Shown piece after piece: positions 46,441 to 58,515 of a stretch of 64,000 nt of DNA. Source of the DNA: Trichobilharzia regenti. Its lineage: Eukaryota > Platyhelminthes > Trematoda > Strigeidida > Schistosomatidae. The notes under the pieces were generated by a model. It saw only the letters and a program-made list of their open reading frames with translations, made no database searches and was not told the origin of the DNA. Both the position numbers and the translations under genes were made by a program. The stretch covers positions 85,778,721 through 85,842,720 of the forward strand of contig OX235263.1 in assembly GCA_944472135.2 (NCBI GenBank), given 5' to 3'. How positions within the stretch are numbered: the first letter of the stretch is position 1; each line of letters starts with the position of its first letter.

Positions 46441-47715
46441 GAGCAATCTCAAATTTTGAATCTGTGATTCCACTTGCTCAGGAAAGGACCAAGGGCCATC
46501 TGAGATGACAGCCATCTCCATTACTGTACACCGTGCATTTGTTTTTCACAAGCAGTTCCGTATTCCAGCTGCGTAACACAGTGTATGACCATGGAGGTGG
46601 AGTGCATCAGTTCTGGTGACTCCCTTGCCATTTGCCGGTTAACCCATGGCCAATCATGCTTTATTATTATGTTAGAGCTCCTGTCGACAGCTAGCACTTG
46701 AGTCAGTAATGGCATCCTTTCAGCCTCTTCGGTAGAGCCCAGTGTCACCCTTATCGAAGGTGGCTTACCCTGAGGTGCCTGGACAACTCTGTGCAGCCTG
46801 CACAATTTCGCTAGCCGATGTTTAGACATAATTTACTACACAAACTGGTCATCTATTCTTGGTCAAATAAAGCCGCTTGTTAGAACAAACTGTCATCAAA
46901 CACGGGTACGTTTAACGGGACAAAAGAATTCGATCGGCTGACCTCAGACTTCGGTTTCAGTCTTCAGCTGCTTGTCCTCCGTTTTAGGGCGGGTCACTTT
47001 AAATTTCATCGGATTCCTATGAGTCTTAATCATATTACCATGCTTGCCAGAGGATATAGGTAGTGCCTTGACAACTCCATCTCCCCCTGCTATTCTGGGC
47101 GTAATTCTGGGAGTCTTTAGTTTATGAAGATTGATATTTCCAGTCGCCTGGGATGGAGTATCCGGTGACACACTGCGTGAGACTGTGCCAGGGCGACAGA
47201 GTGGGCAGATGTACCAAAGATGCGGGCACAGATTATATCGCACAAACCCGCAGTGTGGTTTCGGAACCCCTTCGTCACAACAGTATTGTAGGCATCGTTT
47301 GCGAAAATTGCATTCAAATGCTGAACCAGTTTTAGAAACGATAACACTACAGGCCTGAAATTCTTCTCCTTTTGTAAATGACGCTTTCGAGTTCCTGTGA
47401 CGTCTTGAGCGTTTCTTCTTTGTTTTGCCGTGTGTCACGCACAGGCTAACAATGGATATAGGTGTAGCGTCATGTCCATCTGGTTTTGATCGTGCTGTTT
47501 CGGTGCTAGATGGTGGCAGTGTAGGCATAGTACCAGAACAAGGGACATATACACGGGTCTTTAGAATCGGTATGTGATATGAGGTCAATATGCCCTCGCT
47601 ACTGCCATCTCTGACTGAAGTCCTTGTAACTACAGTACATGAAGTTTTAGCGCTTTTTGAGGGCCAGTTTCAACTGCCATGTCAACAATTATTTTACCTT
47701 TCGCTTATAAATAGA
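46441..47715 (-). pseudogene. CR1-like LINE ORF1 region, broken
   Basis: Minus frames 47588-46944 (Cys/His-rich: HCGFVRYNLCPHLWYICPLC; then Lys-rich) and 46829-46521 (LAKLCRLHRVVQAPQGKPPS, STEEAERMPLLTQVLAVDRS). The second matches ORF1 of the plus-strand CR1 at 49.1 kb (AKFCRLYRGVHTPQGKPPP). Confidence 0.75.
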
Positions 47716-48000
47716 AGTTGAAAATTGCCTAGAGCCGAAGTTTAAATACAAACTCCCGAATGAAACTAAATGGTATGAGTCCGCTACTTCAGAAGGACAC
47801 CGAACTGTATACTTCAGAAAAACATATATTACTAGGCCCTTGCTTTTCTTTCACACAGCTCACGCACTCTGACTTTTGTGTTTAACTCCTTTTAAACCTG
47901 CATAAGTAGGTGAAACTATCACCAGTCTTTCACTTAAACTACTTGTTCGCAGGAAAGACTGTAGAATATCGGGAAAATAATATTTCTTGAAAAAAACACA
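47716..48000. other. Unrecognised spacer
   Basis: Nothing supported. Confidence 0.4.
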
Positions 48001-48237
48001 ATGAAAATAATGATGAAACCCATGTCTGTTATATATTTTGAATTATTAACACCTTTTATATACTTCTGCATCTCTCTGCTGGTTTTCTTCTGTCTTCTTC
48101 TGATATTGCCAGCTCATCCGGTAGATAACGGGACCACCTATATTATAAAATCTGCTGACAAGTGCAAAGTCGGTCTCATAAACAACTGGAAATGTTACAA
48201 ATATGGTGTATTTACGGGTGAATTTGAAGTTCTATAG
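48001..48237 (+). CDS. Candidate small secreted protein or first exon
   Basis: 78 codons: MKIMMKPMSVIYFELLTPF, then a hydrophobic core (IYFCISLLVFFCLLLILP), then a short mature part with two Cys (DKCKVGLINNWKCYKYGVF). It looks like a signal peptide or a type II anchor with a small ectodomain. Schistosome secreted proteins are often built from small exons, and a CAG/GTAATT donor lies at about 48268 but downstream of the stop. Could be chance in AT-rich DNA. Confidence 0.35.
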   Translation: MKIMMKPMSVIYFELLTPFIYFCISLLVFFCLLLILPAHPVDNGTTYIIKSADKCKVGLINNWKCYKYGVFTGEFEVL

Positions 48238-49060
48238 ACTTCGAAACACTTTATGAATCATATACAGGTAATTATTGTTTATTCTGCATCTCTTATGTAT
48301 AACGTCAGGACCTGTACGTAAATGCTACTTACCTTTATAACGCACGCAGACCACAATCACGACTGATGAAGAAAGAAGGCAAAGACTGCGAGGAAGAGAC
48401 GTTTATTGCAAGCAAGCAAGACTTGAATTACCCGGGTACAAGCTAGTTCTCATCATTTATAACAAGTTTAGATAACCGATCTTCCTCTTGTTCTAGTGAT
48501 GCCACGTCAACGTTTCTTTCTGAAAAAGAAGAAAAAGAAACTTGTTTAGTGGCATTATATTGGTTTCTATTGCATTACACCTTCCTCAACTAACGCAATC
48601 ATTTATGATTCCCGCGTGAAATTGACATGTATTTGTTTCAATCAAAGTTTAGATTTGACGCTATATCTATTTCCTTATTTGTACACTTCATTTTAAATGT
48701 TTCTCTCACATTTACCAGTATTCAACTTATTTCTAGATTAACAAATCATATTATATATTCTATAAGTTTTAATAAGTGTACATATGTTCATGCCTGTAAA
48801 AATGGCTGGTTTCTGTTGCAGGAATAAATTATTATTATTTATTATTATATTTGAATATGAGACAGCAACAGTATCTGCCCCACAGAACAAGAACAAAAAG
48901 ATTGGTAAAGTGTGAGATAACGGAAATGAAAGATTTTCGACTTCACCTAGTACATTTTGGTTACTCGGCTTCGAAGCAGTCACGTGGTAGACCAACAAGT
49001 AATGTTTATCTGAATGAGTGAGGAAGTAGCACCTGAAGATTTTGCAGTATTTCGAGACGG
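48238..49060. other. Spacer before the CR1-like element
   Basis: No gene recognised. TTATTATTATTTATTATTATA at about 48829-48850 is simple sequence. Confidence 0.45.
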
Positions 49061-49594
49061 GTGGACTTAACACCTGTGAGCAAGGATAGCTTGCTCGAAC
49101 AACGGGCCCTGTTTGATCAGGAACAGTGGTCCAACCTGTGCAATAAACTAGTTCTGAACACTAGTTCAGCAAAATTTTGCAGGCTGTACAGGGGTGTCCA
49201 CACGCCTCAGGGTAAGCCACCCCCATTACGGGTTACACTGGACTCTGCCGAAGAGGCCGAAAAAGTACTGTTAATGGCTCAGGTACTGGCCCTGGACAGA
49301 AGTTTTAACATAAGGGTGAGATAAGATAGACCATGGGCTATCGGACAAATGGCAAGCGAGTCAGGGGAATTGATGCCTTCCACCTCTATGGTGGTACACG
49401 GTGTTCCGGAGCTGGAAACCGGCACTGCTTGTGAAAAACACATGCACGACGTACAGCAATGGAGATGCCTGTCATCTCGGATGGCCCTTGGCGCTTCTGG
49501 AGCCATCTCCACTTTCCGACTACCTCACCCCGCTCATCTAACACTGATTAGCTCTCCAAAGCTGCTAAGTGTCACATTCAACTCCCCGGAATAG
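49061..49594 (+). pseudogene. CR1 'H' ORF1
   Basis: QRALFDQEQWSNLCNKLVLN, AKFCRLYRGVHTPQGKPPPL, DSAEEAEKVLLMAQVLALDR, a stop at 49322-49324, then WAIGQMASESGELMPS, VVHGVPELETGTACEKHMHD. Homologous to the ORF1 remnant at 46.5-46.8 kb. The ORF1 protein of these elements binds RNA (family knowledge). Confidence 0.75.
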
Positions 49595-50114
49595 TTGTCC
49601 ATAGCAATTCAACGGTGGTATGAGACCAAGGGAAAAATAGGAGGACAAATCCGATGCTGTGAAAGCAGACCCAGGAATATAAGGAGGCAGCAAACTGAGG
49701 CTTTAATACGTCCCCAAGCTTCAGTGACACTAGAGCGATGCAGTTCTGAGAATGAAAGTCTGTGTCAACCAAGTGTCCTGCCTAAATCCACTGAAAAAGC
49801 TACAACGGGCCGGTTCTATCGGAATCGGTCAAAAAGTTCCAACATCAAGTCCCCCACCAGTAGACAGTTTCACTTCAACTACCCCATAACACTCTGAGGT
49901 TGTTAGACTCACTGTCAGCTGCCTATATAGCAATGTGAGGGAGCTGAGAGGAAAAGTAGGTGAACTCCGAAATCTCCAAGCACACCTTCAACTGAAAATA
50001 ATCATTCTTACTGAAACGTGGCTAAACCCCACTATCGCCGACAATGAAATCAGTATAGGTCATATGGCTCTGGTCAGGATAGACAGGGATAATAAGGAAG
50101 GAGGGGGAGTTGCT

Positions 50115-50128
50115 ACATACTTTGATAG
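50115..50128. repeat. 14-bp target duplication of the palindromic short element, left copy
   Basis: ACATACTTTGATAG, repeated at 50579-50592. It is part of the CR1 endonuclease frame on both sides. Confidence 0.95.
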
Positions 50129-50185
50129 CATGGAGGATTTAATCATGAGCTGACATCAGTTAGAGAACCACTGGAAAACCTGGGA

Positions 50186-50234
50186 GTACTGGACAGCTGT
50201 TTCGTCCTAGTTTTGTGGGACTCTTCAGCAGTAC
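50186..50234 (-). ncRNA. Type I hammerhead ribozyme (minus), apparently intact
   Basis: Minus strand: GTACTG / CTGAAGA core / GTCC-loop-GGAC stem II / GAAA / CAGCTG short stem III / TC, then CAGTAC closing stem I. All conserved core bases (CTGANGA, GAAA, NUH cleavage triplet GTC) are present. Predicted cleavage lies between 50192 and 50191. Confidence 0.9.
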
Positions 50235-50435
50235 GCACCTACCGCCAGGGTTCGAACCCGGGACCTTCTGGTTACAAGGCGAGCTCGTAAACCATTGAGC
50301 CACTGGGTCGCGCTATCTCGTGAACTGGTAGAAGTTAGAATTCAAGGACCATTGGATCGGGTCCCAGTGGCTCAATGGTCTACGTGATCGCCTTGTAACC
50401 AGAAGGTCCTGGGTTCGAACCCCGGCGGTGGGTGC

Positions 50436-50484
50436 GTACTGCTGAAGAGTCCCACAAAACTAGGGCGAAACAGCTGTCCAGTAC
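50436..50484 (+). ncRNA. Type I hammerhead ribozyme (plus), apparently intact
   Basis: Stem I GTACTG (50436-50441) pairs with CAGTAC (50479-50484). Core CTGAAGA (50442-50448). Stem II GTCC/GGGC (one G-U). GAAA at 50467-50470. A very short stem III ACA-GC-TGT. Cleavage triplet GTC, cut after C50478. A stem III this short suggests activity as a dimer, as known for other short-stem hammerheads. Confidence 0.9.
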
Positions 50485-51151
50485 TCCCAGGTTTTCCAGC
50501 GGTTCTCTAACTAATGTCAGCTCATGGTGAAATCCTCCATGCAATCAAACAAAATCCCTACAAAACCAATACTTGAAAACATACTTTGATAGGCAACTTA
50601 AATGTGTGCGCGCAGCGGACCCACCACTTATTGAACTCCCAGACTCCATATGGTGTCATTTCACCGTAGGCCACACCAAGCACTTACTGGGTGGCATCTA
50701 TCGATCTCCCACCTGTGGGGCAGAGCACAATCAGCTACTGCTCAGCACTATCACAGGGATACGAGATTTGGGCTGCGACCAAATCACCATAGCTGGAGAT
50801 TTCAATGCTCCATCACTGAACCTCGGCTCCGGAAGTGCTAAGGGAAAATTTGGCCGAAACCTACTGCAAGCTATTCGAAACACTGGACTGACTGAGAATG
50901 TTGGAGACGACACTAGGTGGGGCCCTAGTGGAAAGTCACCAAAACTAGATTATATTCTAACTAGTGACCAACTACTCATCGAAAAGGTCCAGATCATGAC
51001 TCCTCCGGAAAGTGGTGACCATGCAGTCATAGGTTTCGATCTTGTTCTCCGTGAGCGTTTGCAGTGGGATGTTACGCGACCATGTCTGTGTTACAGCAAG
51101 GCTGACTATGCTGAAATGCGGAGGCTCTTGTCCGACGCAGACTGGCCCTAA

Positions 51152-52920
51152 GCATGGGACGACCTATCTGTGGATGAACACTGGGAAGTGGTTAAAAATA
51201 TTATTCATATAGCAATCTCGGACACCGTCCCTTTAGTCACAACACAGCCCAAGAGAAAGACGTCATGGTTGAAGAGAGGCACGCAACGTATTCTGCAAGC
51301 AAAGCGGAAGGCTTGGTTTACGTGGTGTGTATCTGAGAGTCAGACTGACCACGATGCATACCTCGAACTCAGGAACCGGTGTAATGCAAGAGTCAGGAGG
51401 GACAGGAGGTCATTCCAGGCTAACCTTGCTAAAAGACTCCTAGCAAACCCCAAAAACTTGTACCGATTCATGTCGGAAAGAAAACCGACAGACCAAGGGG
51501 CATGCGCCTTAGTAGGCCCAAACGGTCAATATCTCACTAGTCTGGAGACAGCTGAAACATTCAGTTCAGCCTTCGCTAAACAGCCAAACAGCAATGTGGA
51601 TATTACAGTTACAGACCGAAATGGTGGCACCACTATTTCAGGGGAGGAAGACCTAGCGACTACTCCCCAAATAAACCCCGCAGTAGTACTAAGGAAGCTA
51701 TAGCGACTCACACTTGGGAAGTCCCCATGTTGTGATGACATCAGGCCATCTGTTCTGAAACAGTGCGCCGAAGCTCTCTGTAGACTCCTGTGCGACTTGT
51801 TCTAACACTCAATGGATTAGGGGACACTGCCAAGGGAGTGGAAAAGAGCCATCCTTTCCCCAATCTTCAAAGGTGGGGACAGGCAAAACGCTACCAGTTA
51901 TAGACCAGTAGCTCTACTCCCAGTGGAATCAAAAGTACTGGAAAGTATTATTGACGACCACATCAGGGAATATTTCGATAGGACTAATATACTACATGAA
52001 GCCCAACATGGTTTCAGAAAAGGCAGATCCTGCGTTACTAACCTACTGTCAGCTTGGGACGACTGGACATCATGCTGGGACATGAACGTACCAGTCCATG
52101 TGGTCTTCCTAGACTTTGAGAGGGCATTTGACACTGTTCACCGTGACCTTCTCCTACATAAAATAAGCCAGGCAGGTATAGGTGAGCCACTTCTATCATG
52201 GTTGAAGGACTACCTAGTCGACAGGCAATTTTGCACTAAGGTTAACTGAGTCCGATCATCTTGGCACAGCTCGTCATCAGGAGTGTCACCGGGTTCTATC
52301 CTCGGACCGCTGATGTTTTTGATTTTTATCAATGATTTACCACGCCGTCTAAGCTGGCCGACTCGCCTATACGCTGACGACGTAAAAATATGGAGGGCGA
52401 TAAAGTGTCCGGAGGACCCAGATAAATGCAGGCAGTTCTGAAGCTCCTGGAAGACTGGGTGGTGGACATGAATTAGTGCAAAGTAATGAAATTACACACC
52501 TGTAGACTGCGGAATGCAAGTTATACCTTTTGCATTGAAAGCTTGACCTGCACAACGTCGGAGCGCGACTTATGTCTAGTTCTAGCAGAAAAAATTGACA
52601 CAAGAGTAAATTACACGGGGGATGTAGCGAGGACATATGCGATCATCCACTTTACACATAGACAGTTAAGCGCACTCTCTTTCGAGCTCTTTCTAAGGTG
52701 GTATAAAAAATGCGTCGGACCACAGTGTGAGGTGCATAATTTTAGAAGAGACACCAACCTGTTGGAAAGAGTTCAAAGACAGTTGACAAAAAGAAGGGCT
52801 GGTCTACGAAATAAACCGTTTGATGAAAGGTCGAAGAACTTAGGCCTAGTCACACTCAGCTATGGTCGGCTCAGGGGGATTTGATTACTGCCTACAACAC
52901 AACAAATGGCCAGAATCACC
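51152..52920 (+). pseudogene. CR1 'H' reverse transcriptase, broken by stops and shifts
   Basis: LTLGKSPCCDDIRPSVLKQC, REWKRAILSPIFKGGD, ATSYRPVALLPVESKVLE, HGFRKGRSCVTNLL, VFLDFERAFDTVHRDLL (motif A), GVSPGSILGPLMFLIFIND (motif B), LYADDVKIWR (motif C with intact YADD). Several in-frame stops (for example after VLRKL and KVN) and shifts disable it. The downstream region to about 53160 shows the usual CR1 tail. Confidence 0.88.
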
Positions 52921-53300
52921 CAAACAAATGTGTTCTGCCATTGAGTAGGTATAAGCTCCCAAGTGGAAATCCCAGAAGGATAGCTCATCAGAGAGCAAGG
53001 ACACGGGTGCGCTCCCACTTGTTTTAACAGTGGGTTTGTCGTCCCTGGAAATCATTAGCGGCTGATGTAGCTATGGCGGCATCTGTGGCCACCATTAAGC
53101 GAAGGCTGGACAATCATGTATCGATACAAAGATTGCCTTCAAATGGCCTAGCCTCTTAAAATCCCATACACCATTCAGGGGTAGACAACTAAATTCGTCA
53201 CATTACTTGTTTACATTCTCTCTCATCTTACTCTCCTGACAACTTTAACTACTATATCTATTATTATTACTGATTTATATATATACATATATATATATCA

Positions 53301-53890
53301 ACTTCAAATTTATTTGGATGACTGTTGTTACGTTTTCTTTCTTTATATTTTTTCTGTCTGCTAGTTTAAATAACCTACACAAAACATTTTTAGCGAAGCT
53401 GGATAGGATCTCTTACAAATAATTACGTTAGGAAGCAAGCTTTGTGAAGCACTACGAAAGTTGTTTCACGCAAGCTTCTTATAACTATGCGAACAGAAGG
53501 TTATGTTTGTCCAGAAGCAGAGAAGTGCACGACATAGGTGGATATGTGTAATGCCAACAAAACACGAAATTAGTGTCACTAATTGACACCAGAGTAATAA
53601 CAATATATTCTACAACTCTTCAACACGTAGGGCTAGAATCAAAATTGTATAGTGATTGAAAGTCGTAGATTGGAAGGGGATGTCAACCCCACCAATCATC
53701 TTAATCTTTTATATTCAGTGCCCTAGTAAACTACTAGATCAGTGGGATCAATCAACTTCTGATTGTCTATGGATTAAAAAAGAAAAGCCTTGTCTAACTG
53801 AGATACATTGAGTACTTGTGAAATTCAGCATTTCACACACATCAAACTGAAGACAAACCACCGTCACTAAATTAGGTGGTTAAAATCGTA
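53301..53890. other. Intergenic, unrecognised
   Basis: AT-rich; no gene or element recognised. Confidence 0.5.
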
Positions 53891-53892
53891 CT

Positions 53893-54112
53893 TTATGCAA
53901 GATTCATGATTGTTTCGTGTTTTCGTCTACTCAAGAAGAAGGACTTGTAACGGGTAAACCAGAAGATATAAACTGTTCCTCTGGTGTCAGCTATCGTTTG
54001 AGCATATTTCACAGCATATAATGGTTTACCATTCTGTTCGACGATGTACAGCTTACGAATATGACATGATATTGCGTCAATTAACAATTCAGAAAACTCT
54101 GCAAATGAATCA
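53893..54112 (-). CDS. Candidate terminal coding exon, unknown gene
   Basis: Minus strand: a TTGATTCATTTGCAG acceptor is followed by an open frame to TAA at 53893: FSELLIDAISCHIRKLYIVE, NGKPLYAVKYAQTIAD, TRGTVYIFWFTRYKSFFLS and RKHETIMNLA. Balanced composition and codon use unlike the surrounding AT-rich DNA suggest real coding sequence. No family is recognised. The other exons would lie at higher coordinates; I could not find a convincing one. Confidence 0.4.
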
Positions 54113-56590
54113 ACTTACAGTCGTCAACCAATGCCGTGTAATTAGGCTTCCTGATTTCAAACTCAGTGAGAAAACATCTTGAATACTTGAGTATTTTATT
54201 ATAAATTTAATTTCATATACTTGATTTCATGGGCATAGTTTAGTTTCCTAACACATTTATTCTCCACTCTCTCCTCAATTTGTTAATATTAAGACAGAAA
54301 ACAAGAAATCAGTCATACTTGATGAGATGAACACTGTTTGTTTCTCCTTTTCACTTTTCACTCCAGTTAACTGTTCAGCGCGTAGTAAACAACACGTGAG
54401 TCAAGTTAGTCGTTACCAAAGTATCAAACCACGCATCTCTATACCAGTAAGACCTACGGGATATAAGAGTTCGAGACTTGTGCACAGGTAATTCGAGTTT
54501 TGTTGCTTTTCAAGAGTACGCACATTTTCTGATTCGTTTTCGTTCTGAATGGAACACTACACTAGAAGCTTAAGGTTTGCATTTTCGGTGGCAGTGGTTG
54601 TTCTACAGAGTGTGGTTGGTAGAGTAGCGTGCAACCTCCTCTGTTTACTGGGGCTTACTTTCAGCTAAACTATGTGTACATGGGAATTGTGAGAAGCCTA
54701 TTACTCGAATCAGTCTGCACTAAACAAACATACTGACGAAGATCAGGTTATTGAATTAAAAACGAAAAAGTCACATGTCATCGTGGTCGAATAGCAGGTC
54801 AAAGAAACAGTCAAACAAATAAATGTTAACAAACATAAGGAGAAGTAGAATTCTGAAGACAATCAGTCACAGTACAGATCATCAGTAGTGGCAGCTACAT
54901 AATCCGCGTAGAATTCCAAAGTCTCAGTTCATATTAAAGTCAGCGTTGAAAATGCTGTCTATATGATGGTTGGAGGCAGTGGATAGAAAGCAATGGACAC
55001 ACATATTGTGCTCATTTACACTCATCAGCAAGACCTGTATGCAAATTAGGGAGCATTGCATCTGTCAAACAGCACTGAAGGGAGCTAGATCAAATTTCCT
55101 TTCGGCCATTACTTCCTTACCCAAGTTTGAAAGACTTTCCACACTGATCTCAATCACAAGATACAACACTCCCTCATTATTCATCTAAATATCTGAAAAC
55201 ATGTCATCACTGAACTAGTACTCTTTGTGATGAAATATTCATCACTCGAACTCGCCCATTGGAAAAATCGCTTGGAAGTCACCTCCATGAAATGAAACGT
55301 CGGTGAACAATTCAAACTAATCTGGTTGTATTCAAACACTGTTTAGCCTTCACACCGACTGACTCTAACCAGCATTGAATACCATTTCGAAGTACACCAC
55401 AACGAACAGTCATCATCACTCAGCATGAAAACGACTCCACATTGCATAGTTGAGTGATAGTCAGTCAATTCAGTCAACACCAACACATAGGATTAGACAC
55501 TTGATCGATAGTTCTGATTACCTCCCCAACTACCTAACTATTTACCTACCTGGTGCCTAGTGATGACCAATCAATGTGACCATCACACTTCTACAGGAGG
55601 TGGTGAGTCGTGAGTCCGAATGACTCACTGTTGAAGGTTCGAATATTGGAATGGAAGCGGGTGTTTCACTCGTTTCGAGGTTGAAGGAAGATACATGTTG
55701 CTGTGTTGTGAGTGGTGAGGAGAACGAAATCTACGCCCGTGAAGTCAGGACATTCTGCTCGTTGCCTGAAATCCGTCCACCTAGCCCTGATCAGTCTCAT
55801 TCAGTGGATTATGTATATGTGGACAGCCGAGTTGAGTGGATTCGCAAGAGGAGTGCTTCTGTATCATTTCGCTCGATAACTGGCTGGCACTGAGGACGTA
55901 ATATTCCAAAATGAAAATGCTCTTTATTCACTGTTAACTTTTATTTCTACAATGTATTTGAGGCTGAAAATCTGCTCCATACAGTTTCCCTAGGTTACAT
56001 CCCTCGCCCAACTACATAAATACATATGCATATACATCTAACTGTACAATTCGCCTACTTCATTTTACGTTGAGATGATGCTGAGTGGAATTTTCAACCT
56101 GTGTGAATAATTATTGAATCATGTTAAAAACGTTATAGAGAACTGGTAAAGATCAACAATTAGGTTGATTATATATAGATGGGAGCAGAAACTGACGAAA
56201 TGAGCGATGGATTCGTCTTTAGCCCAGCTCTGTAGATATTGTTGTCGATAATTTGATTACTTTGTTCATGATCACTGGTCAATTTGACTAATACAACACT
56301 GGTTTCAGTCTCCAAGATTTTCCAGTGGGAAACCCGAATTTGCTTTCAGTGTATGTGTGTGTGTGTGTTTGTGTTGAAGCCTTTCAAGACGTTAGGATGG
56401 TGGTTTGTAAAAGAATTCGGAAAGTGAGAATCAGTCAGGAGGCTTAGTGTACGTGTGAATATTTGTCACAAAAGGAATTCGAGTCACATGACAACAGTGG
56501 AGATATTCTGTAGCGTTTTAGATTGTGAGATTTGTAGAGATTTGTAAAGATTGATCTCAATGTAGGTCTCATCACAAGTCAGCATTATTT
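54113..56590. other. Intergenic, mostly unrecognised
   Basis: No supported gene. Open plus frames at 54970-55188 and 55651-55893 resemble nothing known. CCATGAAATGAAACGTCGGT at 55286-55305 has a faint hammerhead-like look. Confidence 0.45.
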
Positions 56591-56594
56591 TCAG

Positions 56595-56740
56595 ATGAAT
56601 GGGAAACACCATGGCGCACTGGATAGTTGTTTCCACCTACTTTCGGATTCCCCATCATTGCACACCCACAATCACACAAGGGATGGAATCCGTGACCTCC
56701 ATGTTAGGAGGTCAGGGCCGTCCACCATTCAGTAATCAAG
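56595..56740 (-). mobile_element. Possible decayed hammerhead-bearing short element
   Basis: Minus strand: CAATGATGGGGAATCC then GGTGGAAACAACTATCCAGT, in the order core, stem II, GAAAC, cleavage region of the family, but with the first core bases changed. Weak. Confidence 0.45.
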
Positions 56741-56756
56741 TGGACTGGACTTCAGT

Positions 56757-56950
56757 GGACAGCTTTAGTAGAATTTGGTGAACTCTTTTCGCCTCTGATG
56801 ATTAGTTTGAAGTAAATGAGGAGAATCAAAATACACACATATTTGTAGGATGAAAACTGTTGATGTTTGATAAGGCGCATATAGTTTAGTTGTTATTTTC
56901 GTGTAAGTGACGAGTTGTTATTTTAATGTAAATATTATTTCTCTAATACA
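56757..56950. repeat. Dispersed about 195-bp repeat, copy 1
   Basis: Shares CTTAGTTTGAAGTA-type, TACACACATATTTGT and TTCGTGTAAGTGA(A/C)GAGTTGTTATT blocks, in order, with 58516-58710. Confidence 0.85.
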
Positions 56951-58191
56951 ATGATGGAATCAACAGGGAGATATCTTATCGTGATGGCAAATATCCTATC
57001 AATCTACTTTAACCAAAAATTTCTGTTCTCCAAAATACGACTATGAGCAAGATTCTGTGTTCAACAGGAATAAAAATCGAATAAGAGAAAGAATTATTCC
57101 CTTTTTTGTCAATCTATTTCTTGAGTGCATCACCTGTCAAGAGTACACAACCTGAATAATGATAGTGAATTATATTTTCAGTATTACTACTTTAACATAG
57201 CCTTGGTAGCCATGGTAGATTCGAGATAAAATGTTGAAAAACAACTGAGAATGATAATAGCGTATAAATGTCAGTGCAGCTGAGAGACGATAGATACACT
57301 TCCTGTGTTAGCTTTAATTGTGTATATGATTCTACGTGTATCTGCCAAAGCAGTCACAACATAGAAAGAATAGAAGAGAAAATGACATATGTTATATATT
57401 CTCAACACATACAGGAAAATCTACAATTCATAAGAAGTTAATATATAAGAAATGCAGTCTCCAGACATCTGATTCTCATAAGTAGGACACGAGGTAGACA
57501 CATCTTGAATACTTTCAAAATAATAAACAAATAGACAGTTCAAGCCTCTTGAATTTCACAGTGTATGTCGCCATCAGTTTGCCTCTGAGCACTCCTGTAG
57601 TATTTCGCTTTATAAATATATAATAAAATTTGTCAAGAAATTTATTATTGAGGTGATCGATGTGAGCACTGACAACTAATTGGAGACAGAAAATCACCGT
57701 CTACAGTTTAAAGGCTCCTTTCCCGAGGATCATCCATTCTTGAGAGAATAGCTGCTATACATGGATCTATCTGATAGAAGATAGGAAAATTAACCTTACA
57801 TAAGACAAAAAAACTACACGAAGTTGGAAATTAAATGCTCAATAGGGAGTTCCCTGCTCACACATAATACTCTTTCATATTTACTAATATTAAAGCGACG
57901 GGTACAACAGACGAGAGATTTCGTCTTGCAAAGCGTAGAAGATTCAAAACTTGGAGTATCTATCTTTATCTTGATTTGTCTGACTTCCCAGTGGGAAGTG
58001 AGGTAGACTGAAGATTTGAGGTAGGAAGTTTCAGTGGAGGTGGTGGTGGTGATGCCGTTGGACGCCATGCTGTCATTTTCCGTCTTCTTCACGGATTAGT
58101 GTACAGTTGTTAGCCTGACACCTCATCTCAGCTCAACTGAGGTTCGTTTCAACTTTGACGCGCTTACTACACTACTGCTACTACCGCTATT

Positions 58192-58194
<3 letters not shown>
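56951..58194. other. Intergenic, unrecognised
   Basis: No supported features. Confidence 0.45.

Positions 58195-58224
<30 letters not shown>
58195..58224. repeat. (TA)n microsatellite
   Basis: About 15 TA units. Confidence 0.95.
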
Positions 58225-58227
<3 letters not shown>

Positions 58228-58515
58228 GTTTATGTTCTCTAACCAATCACTGAGCGTGTGATTTCGGTCTGCGTTAAACGACATGTAATATAATGTTCAA
58301 ATACATATGGTGATCTGTTTTCAATGCAGTAATGAACTGTGGTAATATGTGAGAATAATAATATTCCGTTGGAACACGTTGCCTGTATCTAACCACGACA
58401 GTAATACTACTACTGCCTTGCTTGCTTTCTGGCTGGCTGGCTGGCTGTCTGGTTAGGAAAGTTGTTTCAAGGTACCTTCGATCAGGCGTCAGGCTCTAGA
58501 CATTTTTTACTCAAT

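Larger units (their letters stand above)
50129..50578. mobile_element. Head-to-head palindromic tRNA-derived element with two hammerhead ribozymes
   Basis: 450 bp between exact 14-bp duplications. The left half (about 50129-50300) is a minus-oriented copy and the right half (about 50350-50578) a plus-oriented copy. Each has a tRNA-like head with a B box (GGGTTCGAACCC), then a hammerhead, then a tail (GTTCTCTAACTAATGTCAGC). Only the plus copy has the full tail ending CAAAACCAATACTTGAAA. Relatives: 2200-2590 (same inverted layout), 3655-3785 and 39297-39396. The layout resembles retrozymes and Sm-alpha elements (known: Sm-alpha encodes hammerheads; Penelope-like elements are linked to hammerheads). 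Confidence 0.93.
49900..51151 (+). pseudogene. CR1 'H' endonuclease, split by insertion
   Basis: The first part (49935-50128) reads REL-GKVGELRNLQAHLQLK, IILTETWLNP and GGVATYFDS. After the insertion at 50129-50578 it continues TYFDRQLKCVR, IWCHFTVGHTKHLLGGIYRS, ITIAGDFNAPSLN, KLDYILTSD and SGDHAVIGFD. Active-site residues of the AP-type endonuclease are all recognisable. Stop TAA after SDADWP at about 51149. Confidence 0.88.
49061..53300 (+). mobile_element. CR1-like LINE 'H', nearly complete but mutated
   Basis: ORF1, endonuclease, RT and C-terminal region are in order on the plus strand. The element is interrupted by the 450-bp palindromic short element at 50129-50578. The 5' boundary is not resolved; the 3' end lies in AT-rich sequence near 53300. 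Confidence 0.88.

Noticed and set aside
55651..55893. 80-codon open frame with balanced composition
   Set aside because: No motif, no splice context, and no similarity I recognise; too short to support.
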